From assembly GCA_021018815.1 (NCBI GenBank), contig JAITYX010000004.1:3537501-3601500 (forward strand): a DNA stretch of 64,000 nt, in the 5' to 3' direction. A program made the translations under genes and the position numbers. Within the stretch, counting starts at the first letter, position 1; the number at the start of each line of letters is the position of its first letter. Positions 1-16,499 of the stretch are shown here, in pieces. The stretch comes from Talinum fruticosum. Taxonomy: Eukaryota > Streptophyta > Magnoliopsida > Caryophyllales > Talinaceae. The notes under the pieces were generated by a model, which saw nothing but the letters and a program-made list of their open reading frames with translations, was not told the DNA's origin and did not search any database.

Positions 1-499
1 GGTCACGAAGAAATCTTAGAGAATCATTTAGCATTATAGTCCACTATGGACGGTTTTTTGTGGGGTACTCTAACATGCTTCTAAATTACACATAAGTCTC
101 AAATTCATATACTTGAATATTTCATGAAAAAACTCCAAAAGATTTTCGAAAACATGATCATAGATTACACATTGATTAAAAAGATTTTGCTTTTTGAAAA
201 AAATATTGAGTAGTCTAATATTATTCCATTAATAAATACCATTTGAATAAGAAAAACATGAACTAGGCAACATCCAACAAACTACAATTTAAGAATAATA
301 AAAGGAGATCATCAGACAGGTTTTGGACAAAAAATATTTTCTCCTACCAAAGAATTTATGCCTTTGCCAGATTCTCTTTTAGATTTTCGACCACTTCTTC
401 AATAACTTTGTTCTTCTCCTTAGGTTGTTGATTGCAGATCACTAGGCTTCAACAATTCTCTCAAAAGTAATAGTTACAGCAGAACATACAGCACCTGAA
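1..499. other. AT-rich spacer, nothing recognised
   Basis: No conserved coding frame, RNA gene or repeat boundary could be recognised here. The DNA is AT-rich like the other spacers in the window. Confidence 0.4.
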
Positions 500-1340
500 G
501 GAAGCATAAGTATGCCATCTGCCCACAGTCATAAGCACGTTCTTCCCGTCCTTTTGATTCCTTGTAAGTACTCCCTCCGTCCCACATATTATCCCATGGT
601 CAGGTCTATGCATTCTACTGTTTATGAAGTTGATCTTTGGACTGGAAAACTTAAATATCATTATGGGAAATCTCCTCTTCAAACAAGTCGGTCGGCAGTG
701 AACCAACTGTGTCTCAAAAAGGAGAAATAGAATTAGAAAACTCTGGTTCCCCTACTGAGAAAGGCTTTGATATGGAGCTGTGCATCGAAAGAATAGACTA
801 TTCGCTCTCAACAAAAGCTTTTGACAAGCTTTTGTGGAATCTAACAGGGTTCTTTAAAGCTAAACTTCTACATGTCACGGGACTGAGCATTTAGCCATGG
901 AGCTTCTTCGAGCATTGACAATAGACTTGGTCCAGGTTCTGACTATCATAGGATTGTCTCATTACCTTGCGAATGGGAAATTTTCTGTCCACTGTTGCCC
1001 CAAGCAGGGTGTATTTAAATTTTTCCTTAACCTCGATGGAGTTTACGAGGCATAGTATGCTTCCAGCTGCTGCTCATAAGTCATAGTGAAACGCTTTCCT
1101 TGCCACATGAGGAAGAGAATCTCTTATGTTGCTTGCTGTGCTGCTCTTTGGACTTGGGATTCGTGACAAAAGAGAACTGTTAAGTGTTCGACCTGTACCT
1201 TAGAAAAAGAAAGCGTTTCGTAAATCAGGGAAGAACATGTCCGCCCATGAGGAAGGTCAACATGACAAGTATGCCTTGAAAAGACGGATAAATCTCAATA
1301 ATCCTGTTCAGGGTACTGAAACCGAGTCAAAAACTCGTAT
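500..1340 (+). pseudogene. Decayed fragment resembling IRE1 lumenal domain and linker
   Basis: Three pieces in different frames resemble consecutive parts of plant IRE1, the ER-stress kinase/endoribonuclease. Near 604-670 a frame reads STVYEVDLWTGKLKYHYG, like the lumenal beta-propeller repeats (VD..TG.....). At 771-870 it reads CIERIDYSLSTKAFDKLLWNLT, like the lumenal RTDY...LWN motif, split here by decay. At 1210-1330 it reads KKKAFRKSGKNMSAHEEGQ, like the basic cytosolic linker before the kinase. Frames shift and stops separate the pieces, and no kinase or RNase domain follows, so this is a broken, non-functional copy. A CTCCCTCCGTCCCA motif at 571-584, typical of Stowaway MITE ends, lies inside it. 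The family call rests on short motif recall, not on an alignment, and is moderate at best. Confidence 0.4.
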
Positions 1341-1499
1341 GCAGGATTACAATATCAGTAAGGGAATTGAAGCAGATGCACATATTTATCTGAGTCATAG
1401 CATATTGCATATATCTACTTCATGCCTTCCAGGCTGCCACCATCACTACCATAGGAGAGAACTCTGCATGATTTACTCAGAAAAACGTTCATCAAAAAA

Positions 1500-4200
1500 T
1501 TGATAGGTCTATTTGATGCATATTCGAGAGTGCTGCATCGAGCAGGCCCTCTCTAGCTGCTTATCTGAATCGGATCATATCAGGCTTTGATTTCCTCTTC
1601 CTTTTCATCAACAAGTTATGGACCAACAAAATCAATGTCCTATGATCTTTCGTCTAGTATGTAGGGGATGAAAAGTAGTTTTCTTATTGGGGAGAACTAT
1701 CATATTAGATCATTTAGCTTGATGTATAAAGTAATTTGACATGGTTTGCATCTCGTTCCCTTTGTAAGTTAGGGGTTTTTGTGGATTCTATGCATTACTT
1801 TCTTGGCTGAACAGTGTCTTTCTTTAACATAAAAATTGTCTTATTAGGTGTTAAATTAAAAAAAATAGTACAACTGAATAGTAGAAGGGTGTTACCCCTC
1901 ATAAATTGTGTAAATCACCGTTTTACCTATAAGTTTTATTATTATAATCACATGCATATTACGTCTTATTAGAGTGTCATTTGTACTTATTAACAATTAT
2001 AATTGTTGAATATTTAATCATATTAATGTAAGTTACACGTAAAAAGTGTCTTACTAACACATATATCATCATCTTTTATAGATTAAGTTTCTGCACGGTA
2101 TCCTGGGAACAATTTTTTTCTTTAAACTTTGGCTTTAAAACATCAAAATCTACAGATCTAGCCATCTCCAAACCTTTGCCGCATATGTATTTAGATTGAG
2201 TAGTTTTTTCGTGATAGTAGAGTTTGGCTGTAATGTTGTTGGGCTAGGTATTTAGCCACCCTTTGGGAGTTATACCAAAGAATCCTAGGTGGATTATTAT
2301 TTATATCAACTTTTGCATCTCTTTAATCGTTATATTTTTTTAAAAAAAAATCCTTTTTTCTGTTATTACTTATTTTACCTCTTTTTTATCTTTTTTATTT
2401 TTCGCATTGAATATTTCATGAGGATTCTAGTCCAAATTATAAAAAAAAAAAATAATGCTTTATGTTCATCTATTGTGAAGTTGGTATAAGTATTCACATG
2501 AACTCTTCTTTAGTCGGCCTCCTCCGTCAGCCCCTTCTTTGGAGCTTTATAATGAGTATTCACAAGATTTTCATTTTCTTTTTTCTTTTTACCAATAAAT
2601 AATGATGATTGCGACTGTAATATATATGTTAGAAAATTTTTAACCTCAAACGCTCACGACTGGTAAAAAATTATACCCTTAGTAAACTAACATGCTTTTT
2701 TTTTTCACTTAGTTTTTAGGAAATAGGAAATTGCTTGACACACCTTCAATCTTGTTTTATGTGGGCTAATGCTATCATGGTGCATAAAGGGAGATATTTC
2801 TCAAACAAAAAGATCAAGAAAAAGGAGATATTTTCAATTCAAGATTCACTAGAAGTTGAGGGAAAAATCAACCTCCATGCCTACTTATCACATTAATGTC
2901 CTTTGTCTTGTCTCTCACCCTCATGCTCATGATAAGGTAATTTTTTTATTGTTAATTAGGGAAGACAAAGTTGGCATTTATTCCTATCAAACAATATATC
3001 AAGTTTTCCGAAATTCTTCTCCGCGTAGAAGATTGTAACTGTATCTGGGAAGTTATATTTTCAAGTGTCACATTATTATTTTTTATAAATTTTTTTTATT
3101 TTTCTTTCTATTCAATTATTTATTTACATATAATCTACGAGTATAAACTTTTATGTGTATAATAAATGCGTTGGAAAATGTGAGTCTTCAAAATTCTTTG
3201 TTTAAATCATTGAGATGTTATAATTGTAAACCTATGGACTATAATTTTTTATTAATTTTTTAAATTTGGGTACAAAAACATAATCCCTCAAGATTGAATT
3301 CAAACCAAGTGTGAATTAGGTCTATTATCTTATGGATTTTTCTTTTTAAGGACATAAAGATCAATGTAATAATATTTGTATCCAAATATATAGATTATTT
3401 TCTTTTTCTGATAAGACAAATATATGTAGAAAATTTGTGCCTTTTTCTCATTTTGAGAAATAAATGCATAGAAATTGATTGTATATTGAATAAAAACATT
3501 GTCAATTGAAATTGAGATTTTCTTATGAAAATTAAAACGGAACTTTTTATGAAGGAAGATACAAAATTAATATTAGGAAAAATTCAAACGTAACTATACA
3601 AATATTGAAACGTCACAGATTTACAAAAGTGTAAATGCTTCTTGTTATTTTTGTTTGGACTTTTTTTCTTTTCATATCATGCATAAAATCTAAATAAATT
3701 TTGAGAACCCGAGTGCTAAAAATTTGGGGGAAAACGGTTATAGGTTGAATATGGTAAAAACGATAAGAGTTTAGGCTTCATCCGCCTCATATATTCCATA
3801 CTTACTCCAAACAACACTAATTGCCCGTTTTGAAAAATGTTAAAAATAAATAAATTAGAGTTTACTGTTGCAAATTAATGAGACATGGGCATGTCCCAAT
3901 TTTAGTCCCAATTCAGTCACCCTTAGTTTATTGAAAGAGGAAAAAAATACAAAGCTAACTAGTTTTATTTTCTGTTGAATTGTGAGAAATGTCAAATATC
4001 AGTGTAATCCGAATATAAACTTATTTAATTTATTTATACCTTAATAAAACTCACATACCCATAAAACCCGGTAAGTATTGGTATATGTATGGGTATGAAT
4101 TTTAAAAATGGATATGGGTGAGGTGAGGGTATAGGAAAACCCTCCCTATCCTGCCCCATTGCCAGTCTTACTAATGATAGCCCCTTATTGAAGTATATGG
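1500..4200. other. AT-rich intergenic DNA
   Basis: No coding sequence is recognisable. There are short poly-A and poly-T runs. The segment near 4060-4172, with GGGTAT-type repeats and ending in CCCCATTGCCAG, resembles the end of a degenerate hAT element of the kind seen intact at 8498, but no partner end or target duplication was found. Confidence 0.4.
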
Positions 4201-4201
4201 A

Positions 4202-4467
4202 TACTCCTTCCGTCTTAAATTGAATATCTCTTTTAATTTTTTTGCGTATTTTAAAGAATATTTATGAATTAGCCTATTTTATGATAAAATAATAACAATA
4301 TTTTTTCTATTAACATTTAAAATGATCATTTAAATTTTTTCTGTATTTTTATAATTATTTTTTAAATTTAAAATAAAGATAATTTGGAAATAATTATAAA
4401 ATTTAAGTATTTATTTTTTAAAAATAAATATTATTTTGAGACATTATAAAAATAAATAGAGGATATT
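4202..4467. mobile_element. Possible degenerate Stowaway-like MITE
   Basis: The left end reads TACTCCTTCCGTC, close to the Stowaway terminal consensus TACTCCCTCCGT. The interior is very AT-rich. The expected right end is degraded, with GAGACA followed downstream by AGAGGATA. The call rests on the left terminus and the base composition. Confidence 0.35.
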
Positions 4468-4973
4468 CTTTTTGGAACAAATAAAATACTAAATTTATTT
4501 TTTTAAAAAAGGAAAGGGAAGTGAGGAGATAATCGAAAATTTTAGGATTGAACTAAATCCAATTTTTTTTGCGGCTTATATCAAATTTTCTCGAATTCAA
4601 AAACAAAATTAGTAAAACAAAAAAGAAAAAACCTGAATGAAATTGATGTAGATACGACAAGTATATGAACAGTAAAACACCGTACCAATCTCAGATAAGC
4701 CGTCCAAATGCCACCCAAAAGGCATTTTGGCTCCATTCTTATTTATTTAACTCCGATACGAACTCTTTGCTTTTGCTTCGCTATCGCCCATTTCTTCATC
4801 TCCATCTTCGCCCCCTCTCTCCTCACATATCAAACCCCACCGTCCCGTTTTCTCATAATCTCCGCCAACCCCCTTTCACCAACCCAGAATCTGAGAATCA
4901 ATTGAGAGGCCCAGCTTCAAATCCCGTTCTTTACATCGAAGCTGGGATTCTTTCAAATTTCTGGAGAGAGAAA

Positions 4974-6251
4974 ATGGTGTTTGCTAAGAACGACAATGAA
5001 GCGGGTTCAAGCTCCTATTCAATCCCCATCGTAAGGGAAGATACTCCGCTTCTGGGTTCGAGCCATCAGTCCTCTAAATTCAAAACCTTGGCGAATATCT
5101 TCATCGCCATAGTGGGATCTGGGGTGTTAGGTCTTCCTTACACCTTCATGAAATCAGGTTGGCTCTTTGGTGTCCTTACCCTCTTTTGCGTCTCTCTCCT
5201 CACATATTATTGCATGTTATTGCTCGTGTCTACCCGTCGAAAGATTGAATCTCTTCATGGGTACTCAAAAATAAACTCTTTTGGTGATTTGGGTTTCTCT
5301 GTCTGTGGTTCTTTTGGGCGGTTTTCCGTTGATTTGATGATTATATTGTCTCAAGCTGGGTTTTGTGTTAGCTACTTGATCTTCATTACAAACACTTTGG
5401 CTCATTTGTTCAATAATAGTTCTTCTGGGTCTCAATCTTTTCTGGGTATCAGCCCTAAGAAATGGTACCTATGGGGTTGTTTCCCTTTCCAAGTGGGGTT
5501 GAATTCAATCCCAACATTGACCCATTTGGCCCCTTTGAGCATCTTTGCTGATGTTGTGCAAATTGGGGCAATGGGGGTAGTGATGGGAAAAGATGCTGTT
5601 GTTTATGCGCAAAATAAGCCAGAAATTCAAGCATTTGGGAATTGGGGTGTCTTCTTCTATTTAGTTGGGGTTTGTACCTATGCCTTTGAAGGGATTGGCA
5701 TGGTTTTGCCACTTGAATCCGAGGCCCGAGACAAAAGGAGCTTTGGCAAGATTTTGGGTTTGTCAATGGGGATGATTTCCCTCATTTATGGTGTATTTGG
5801 TGTTATGGGTTACCTTGCCTTTGGTGATGAAACAAGGGATATCATCACCACCAACATTGGCAAAGGCTTGGTGAGCACTTTGGTCCAATTGGGTCTTTGC
5901 ATCAACCTCTTCTTCACATTCCCGTTGATGATGAACCCTGTTTATGAGGTGCTGGAGAGGCGGTTCACCAAGGGGAGATACAGCTTGTGGATAAGGTGGT
6001 TGGTGGTTTTCGTAGTGTCCCTCGTGGCCTTAACCGTGCCTAATTTTGCCGATTTCTTGTCCCTTGTAGGAAGCAGTGTGTGCATTGCATTAGGGTTTAT
6101 CTTCCCTGCTTTGTTCCATCTGATTGTGTTCAAGGATGAGATGGGTTTGGCAAGGCTTGTCTTGGATTGTAGCATCATTGTTATAGGCATCTTTCTTGGT
6201 GTCTCAGGAACTTGGACTTCCCTAGTTGAGATTTTTGCGCCCAAGGCTTGA
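4974..6251 (+). CDS. AVT3: AVT3-type vacuolar amino acid transporter (single exon)
   Basis: The 425-residue protein belongs to the amino acid/auxin permease (Aa_trans) family. Members of the AVT3 group export neutral amino acids from the vacuole in plants. The start at 4974 (MVFAKNDNEAGSSS) gives the family's usual length of about 425-435 residues. The frame is open upstream to an ATG at 4665, but that stretch looks like 5' leader. Visible features are an acidic dileucine signal EDTPLL at residues 22-27, suited to tonoplast sorting; the first-helix motif NIFIAIVGSGVLGLPYTF, typical of the family; and about ten hydrophobic segments, including GVCTYAFEGIGMVLPLE, the conserved mid-protein motif. 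The C-terminus ends after a final helix (GTWTSLVEIFAPKA). The gene is intronless and undisrupted. The neighbours are unrelated. Confidence 0.92.
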   Translation: MVFAKNDNEAGSSSYSIPIVREDTPLLGSSHQSSKFKTLANIFIAIVGSGVLGLPYTFMKSGWLFGVLTLFCVSLLTYYCMLLLVSTRRKIESLHGYSKINSFGDLGFSVCGSFGRFSVDLMIILSQAGFCVSYLIFITNTLAHLFNNSSSGSQSFLGISPKKWYLWGCFPFQVGLNSIPTLTHLAPLSIFADVVQIGAMGVVMGKDAVVYAQNKPEIQAFGNWGVFFYLVGVCTYAFEGIGMVLPLESEARDKRSFGKILGLSMGMISLIYGVFGVMGYLAFGDETRDIITTNIGKGLVSTLVQLGLCINLFFTFPLMMNPVYEVLERRFTKGRYSLWIRWLVVFVVSLVALTVPNFADFLSLVGSSVCIALGFIFPALFHLIVFKDEMGLARLVLDCSIIVIGIFLGVSGTWTSLVEIFAPKA

Positions 6252-6499
6252 TCTCATTGGGATTTCAATCGAACCCAACAACCACCTCCATCTAATATGG
6301 ATCGGGATTTCAATTGTTAGCTGGTATGGATCTCTCCCAAATGAGGCTGAGATACCACAAGAAACTCGTCCAATGTTGTTCTTCCACCATTTTTTTAGCA
6401 AAATTTTGTACCATATGCCATGTACAATCTCCTGCTTGGTCTTGATCTTGGTTTTGGTGTATGATAATGTATTATGTTTGATCATCTTTTAAGTTATGA

Positions 6500-8489
6500 T
6501 CAATATAATGGCATCTTGGTTTCAGTTTGCATTTGTTCTACTGTTCACTCGTAAACTTAAATATCATCCCTTAAATTAAATGTTGTACCCATCTGGTCTT
6601 TCTTATTTCCGTGGGTAATGCGATTATCACTAAGTGTCGGTAGTTTCATATTCCCTCTGATATCAAGCACAACTCAATGTTGATCAAATTTCAATAGACC
6701 AACTAACTGACTAGTTCTGTCTCAGGACATTTTGTTGTTTAGTTACCTAAATCGATAATCTCGTCTAAATCGTCACATTATAGCAAATGTGGTGCCCAAT
6801 GCTGCTAGTTCTATCACACATTCGAATCAACTTAAAACTCAACTCGATTTAACCCATGATTCTTATCCGAACCGATCCCGATTGGCCTACAATTGGATTT
6901 ACAACAAGTTTTATTTGGTCAAAGTCGGTAGGGTGGCTGTTGGCTGCACAAAATGGTCGGAGATTGTGATTACGCACCTGTCAAACTTGTACTCATCAAC
7001 GCAGCACACGGTAAAGGAAGCATCCTCTCTCTCTCCTCACATCCCCATGAAACGTATCTTTTTGCTGAAAAAGAGAAAAAGCCAATTCACAGACAACCGA
7101 ATTCCAGCTTTAGACGTCTCCTTTTTGAACACCTTTCATTTTCAGCAACCTCAAATTTTCTATTTCTTGTGGTGTACAAGTTGATAATGTCTTTTGTTGG
7201 CTACTACTCTAATTAAGAACGTCAGCTGAGTCTCTGGCCTTTAAAATATGACCCCTTTTTAGTTAGCTTAGAAAAGAAAACGACTGCCCATTTTTTAAAA
7301 AAAATCAAGTGGTCATGGTTTTTTGGTAGGAATGCCTCCAAAAATAAAACTAGTATTTTTGATAGGGAAAAGGGCAGAGCAAGTTGTTAATTGCTATAAA
7401 CCAAAGTGACAAGTACCCTTTTTCATTTTTATTTCAAGGGGTTGCACCCCACCACCACACTCATATGAATTCTTCATAAACCCAATTGTTTTAGTAGTTC
7501 TTAATGGACTAATTCACTCCGGATTTTTTTCGGGTTTAGTTGAGTAATGCTATCTGTATTTTACCCCTTAAACTACCCGGGAGTTTTTTTCAATTATCTC
7601 TGATTATAAGTATTATATGTTAAAACGGTTAAAAACAGTTAAAGTATTAGGTATTGCAAAGTTATTATAAGTATTCGCAACCACTACAATACCTAATACG
7701 ATCATCACAACAAACAAGAGAATATCTTCATAAACCAGCCAAAAACACAAGGAGGATACAGTCCACATGGATATACATGCTAAAGGTAACAAGTGAAAAT
7801 AACAATGAAAGGCTCCTAATGCGACTAATATGGGTCAGTTTAAGTAATTTGACACAAATTTAAGTAAGGTCTTAAATTTGTGTCTTGTGAATGGATGAAT
7901 TTTGACAAGATCCCATCCTGCAAGAAAATAGCTGGCACAGAATTTAATCATGTATATGTAGAAATTTAAACTTGGCATGCCTATTATCTAGTCTAAAAGC
8001 TTCTGTTTGAGCTTTTTGTACATGGCAAATTTAGAATACAAGGGAATACATAGTCGAGACTATATGGACGGTTTTTGTTATTGATTTTTCAGCTTGATGG
8101 AACTTTTGAACAACATAGAAATTAGGTAAGGGGGCTAAAATGGTTCAATCTACGTGAATTTGGGACGGTCTCACCCAATACCATAATACAACATGAATTT
8201 GGTTAAAAATTATCGAGGAAAACACGTACTTTAACATGACATGACGCAGTTTTGACATAAAAATCGACTAGCTATATGATAAAAAAAACTTGTATTATCT
8301 ATCTAAATCAGTAAATTCTTACATATACTTGGGAGCTTATACTCGCAGGTGCCACATTATTATTTTAAGCTCACAAAATTTCTTTAATTTTTCCATTCAT
8401 GTAACCATTTATTGATATATGAATAAAAAGCAGGTACTCCTAAATCCTAAATGTATGGTTGACATTCCGATATAAACCACGGTGTTTAT
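6500..8489. other. Intergenic DNA
   Basis: After the likely 3' UTR of the transporter, this stretch shows only short chance reading frames without family motifs. No repeat boundaries were recognised before the hAT element. Confidence 0.4.
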
Positions 8490-8497
8490 GGCAAGAT

Positions 8498-9099
8498 TAG
8501 GGATGGCAATAGGTCGGGTCCGGGTCGGGTCCGACTGGACCTGCACTCCATTTAACTTTTTAGACTTGGACCCAGACCCGACCCGGACCCGAACTCGGTA
8601 GGTCCACGGGTCCACGGGTCTTAAACGGGTCTACTATATTTTTATCATAAATGAGTTTAAAAATCAATATTTTGACCCTATTTTAATATTATTGTAAATT
8701 TACAAGCAATTTTGTTACATATAACCTCTTTAGCATTATACTAATCTATCTATCAACCAATCTATTGTACAAACAAAAAACTTAGTTCATACAAATCGAA
8801 TACATCAATATATTAAACATAAAGTTCATCAAAGTTTGACAACACAAAGTTCAAAGTCCATCAAAGTTTAATAACAAATTGTAGGAAGGGTTTCCAAATT
8901 GTATCGAGTCCAAATTTACATGAATACTACTGTTAGAATTTTTCAAAAAAATAAAATTAGTGTTCGGGTCTTAAACGAGTCTCGGGTCGCATCCGGGTCT
9001 TATTTTTGAGACCCGGACCCGACCCGGACACATCGGGTCCAAATTTTTGGACCCAAACCCGATTAAATGGGTCGGGTCTGGGACCCACTGCCATCCCTA
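8498..9099. mobile_element. Non-autonomous hAT element, 602 bp, with 8-bp TSD
   Basis: The element begins TAGGGATGGCAAT and ends with the inverted counterpart CTGCCATCCCTA. It is flanked on both sides by the identical 8-mer GGCAAGAT (8490-8497 and 9100-9107), the duplication length of hAT transposons. Both subterminal zones are dense in GGGTC/GACCC pentamers, likely transposase-binding repeats. There is no transposase coding capacity, so any movement would need a source element elsewhere. Confidence 0.88.
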
Positions 9100-9107
9100 G
9101 GCAAGAT

Positions 9108-11150
9108 ATATGGGTTAATGGGTTTAAATACAAGGTGTTTTTTTTTTTGAGAGAGAGAGAGAGAGAGCTAACGAAGTCCTAATGTCCTACTAATATTGCT
9201 GTCGAAAGTATATCTGACTTAAATGTCGAGGCCCAACTCATGAAAGCCCATTTCACACAATTGGAGGCCCAAATCCCCATAGGTTTTTTTTTCTCTGACA
9301 AATAGTTAAGTAAGGCTCTGCTTGGTTGGGAGCTCTGAATTTTCTTCTTTTTCCTTTTGTTTAAAATTTCTAAGTTTCTGGTTTTATTTCATTGTTTAAG
9401 AAGGATAATAAAATAATAGTAATAATATCAAAGAAAGAAGGATAAAATGATTATTGTATATTTCTGCATATTGGAGATTAGTTAAAATGGACATATAAAC
9501 TAAGGTTATAACTTAAGAAAATGAGATATAGATTCGAAAGAACTAGGTCTCATCTTATCTTTTTTTCCTTTTAATTAACTAGTTCAGATTCGAGTATTGC
9601 CTTAAAATTAATATTTTAATTAACTAACTAAAACTCGAGCATCTCATTTTCTTTGGATCAGATTTTAACTGATTTCATTATTGTTGAATTTTAAGATATA
9701 TAAGAAAATAGATTATATTTATGAAGGAGATAACTTTTACTTAAAAACTTACGTATCATTGTATAAATATGTAATTATGTTACAAGTGTCATATTATCGA
9801 TACGTAATAAATTCTTAAATAGTATATGTTATAATATGAATGAATTTGGGTTAATATTAATCTTTGTTCAACTAACTGGTGGGCAATTGGATGATTAAAT
9901 GTGTGGTTTGAAACATTGTATAACCTAAAGTTAAGTCATATTTTGTGTCCCAAAACAGGGTATACTTATGGTAGTAGGTGGCAGTTTAATTAAATAAGCA
10001 AAAATATAAAATACACTAAACCCATTATGTATCCCATGATTAAAAAAAATATTTTAAAAAAACAAATCATATCTAATTTGGTACACCCATGAATTAGAGA
10101 GTAGATAGGGTTTAATTAGTATGTTCTATACCCTGAAAGGTACATTGTAACATAAGAAGATACAGGAGACTAAAAATATTTGGGAAAAGGAAATAATAAC
10201 TCTCTCATACTTTCAATAGAGAAATTGAATTGAATCCATACCTCTATAAAAGAAGGTGGAACAAATTTTACTAACCTTCCCCTTTGATAGTTAACAACAA
10301 GATATTAACGGTTTAACAAGAAGTTCGTTTGTTTCTACGATTACTTAAAAATATTAATATTCAACTACTTTTACTTACATTTAACACTCTTTTAAATTAC
10401 ATAAAATTTACATTTAACCACTCTTTGGGAAAGAAAAATATAATAATATTTAACCATTCTCAACTACGCTCACCCTAACCATACTCATTTTAACCACCTA
10501 AAAACGGACCCTAGTATGACATGTATGCAATAATTTTGTGCAAAAAGCCAAAACTTCAACTCCCATGAATCAACACAAGAGCATATTACATGCTATTAAT
10601 GTTACTTTTTTTTTTTTGGTGTTTAAAGGAGTCACAAATGATAAAAAAAAAAAAAAAACCATACAAAGAGGAAAGAGAACCAAACTTGAGAATGTGTACC
10701 TAATACTTAATCTTAACCATTAGATTATGACCTTATTGTATTATACTAAAAAGCAATAACTCAAATGGTATAAAGGGTGCCTTCCATCCTTAAGATTGTA
10801 ATTTCTTATTTAGAATTTCAAGAATAACCAATTAGATTCGTTGACATGGGTGGCTTATATCCTAGTCCCACTCCTTATCCTTCACCCCTCTCATTAAATC
10901 CTAATGACTTGCCTTGTCATATAGGTTAGTGGAGGGGATCCTTACGCACCCTACAAAATTCATATAATTTTCATTGTAATACTAGAATAAGAACATATCA
11001 ATTTTGAATTAAATGATAAGAAATTTACACCTATATTTTTTATAAAAAAAATCTTTATTTATATATCTATTTAACTCATATTTTATTATCGGCGATGAAA
11101 TATAAAATTAAATTTAATAATTAAATATTGATAAAAATAAAAAATTAAGT
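9108..11150. other. Intergenic DNA with a GA microsatellite
   Basis: A (GA)n run lies at 9149-9167 beside a poly-T tract. The remainder is AT-rich without recognisable genes. The stretch just upstream of 11150 is the distal promoter of the SR-protein kinase gene. Confidence 0.4.
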
Positions 11151-11666
11151 CAATAAAAGGATTTGTTTTGTTCACTCTCATTCACTTCATGATGAACCAA
11201 GGAAAATCTTGAAGGAGAGGCTCAATCATCTTTCAAGAGGGAAGAGTTGTAAAAGAGGAACCCTGATCCCACTCCCAATCCCAACCCCAGCCCCAGCCCC
11301 ACCTTCTCTTTGTAAAATGGGGTTATTGATTATTTGATTTGATCTCTCCAAGTCTCCTAAAGGAAATGAAAGTGAGAAGAAAAAACAAAGAAAAGGGAGA
11401 GAAAAGTGGAAGAAGTCTTGTATTGAAGGCCACATATAATTACAGCAAACCCATCTCTCTCTCTATTTCTCTTTATCTGACTTCTCTTTCTCCCTCCTAT
11501 CCTTCTCTCTCCTCCCCAAATCATATATCACGCAATACCCATTTCATTCCATTGAAAAAGCTAACATTTTGAAGCAACCCCAATTCAAATCAGATCAAAA
11601 TCATTGCAAATCTTTATCCAAGAAATTGTCAACAAGATTAAGCAAAATATAATTTTGATCAATTAG

Positions 11667-16462
<4,796 letters not shown>

Positions 16463-16499
16463 AGGGATGAATGAATGGATGAATGAAGATGAGGACCAT

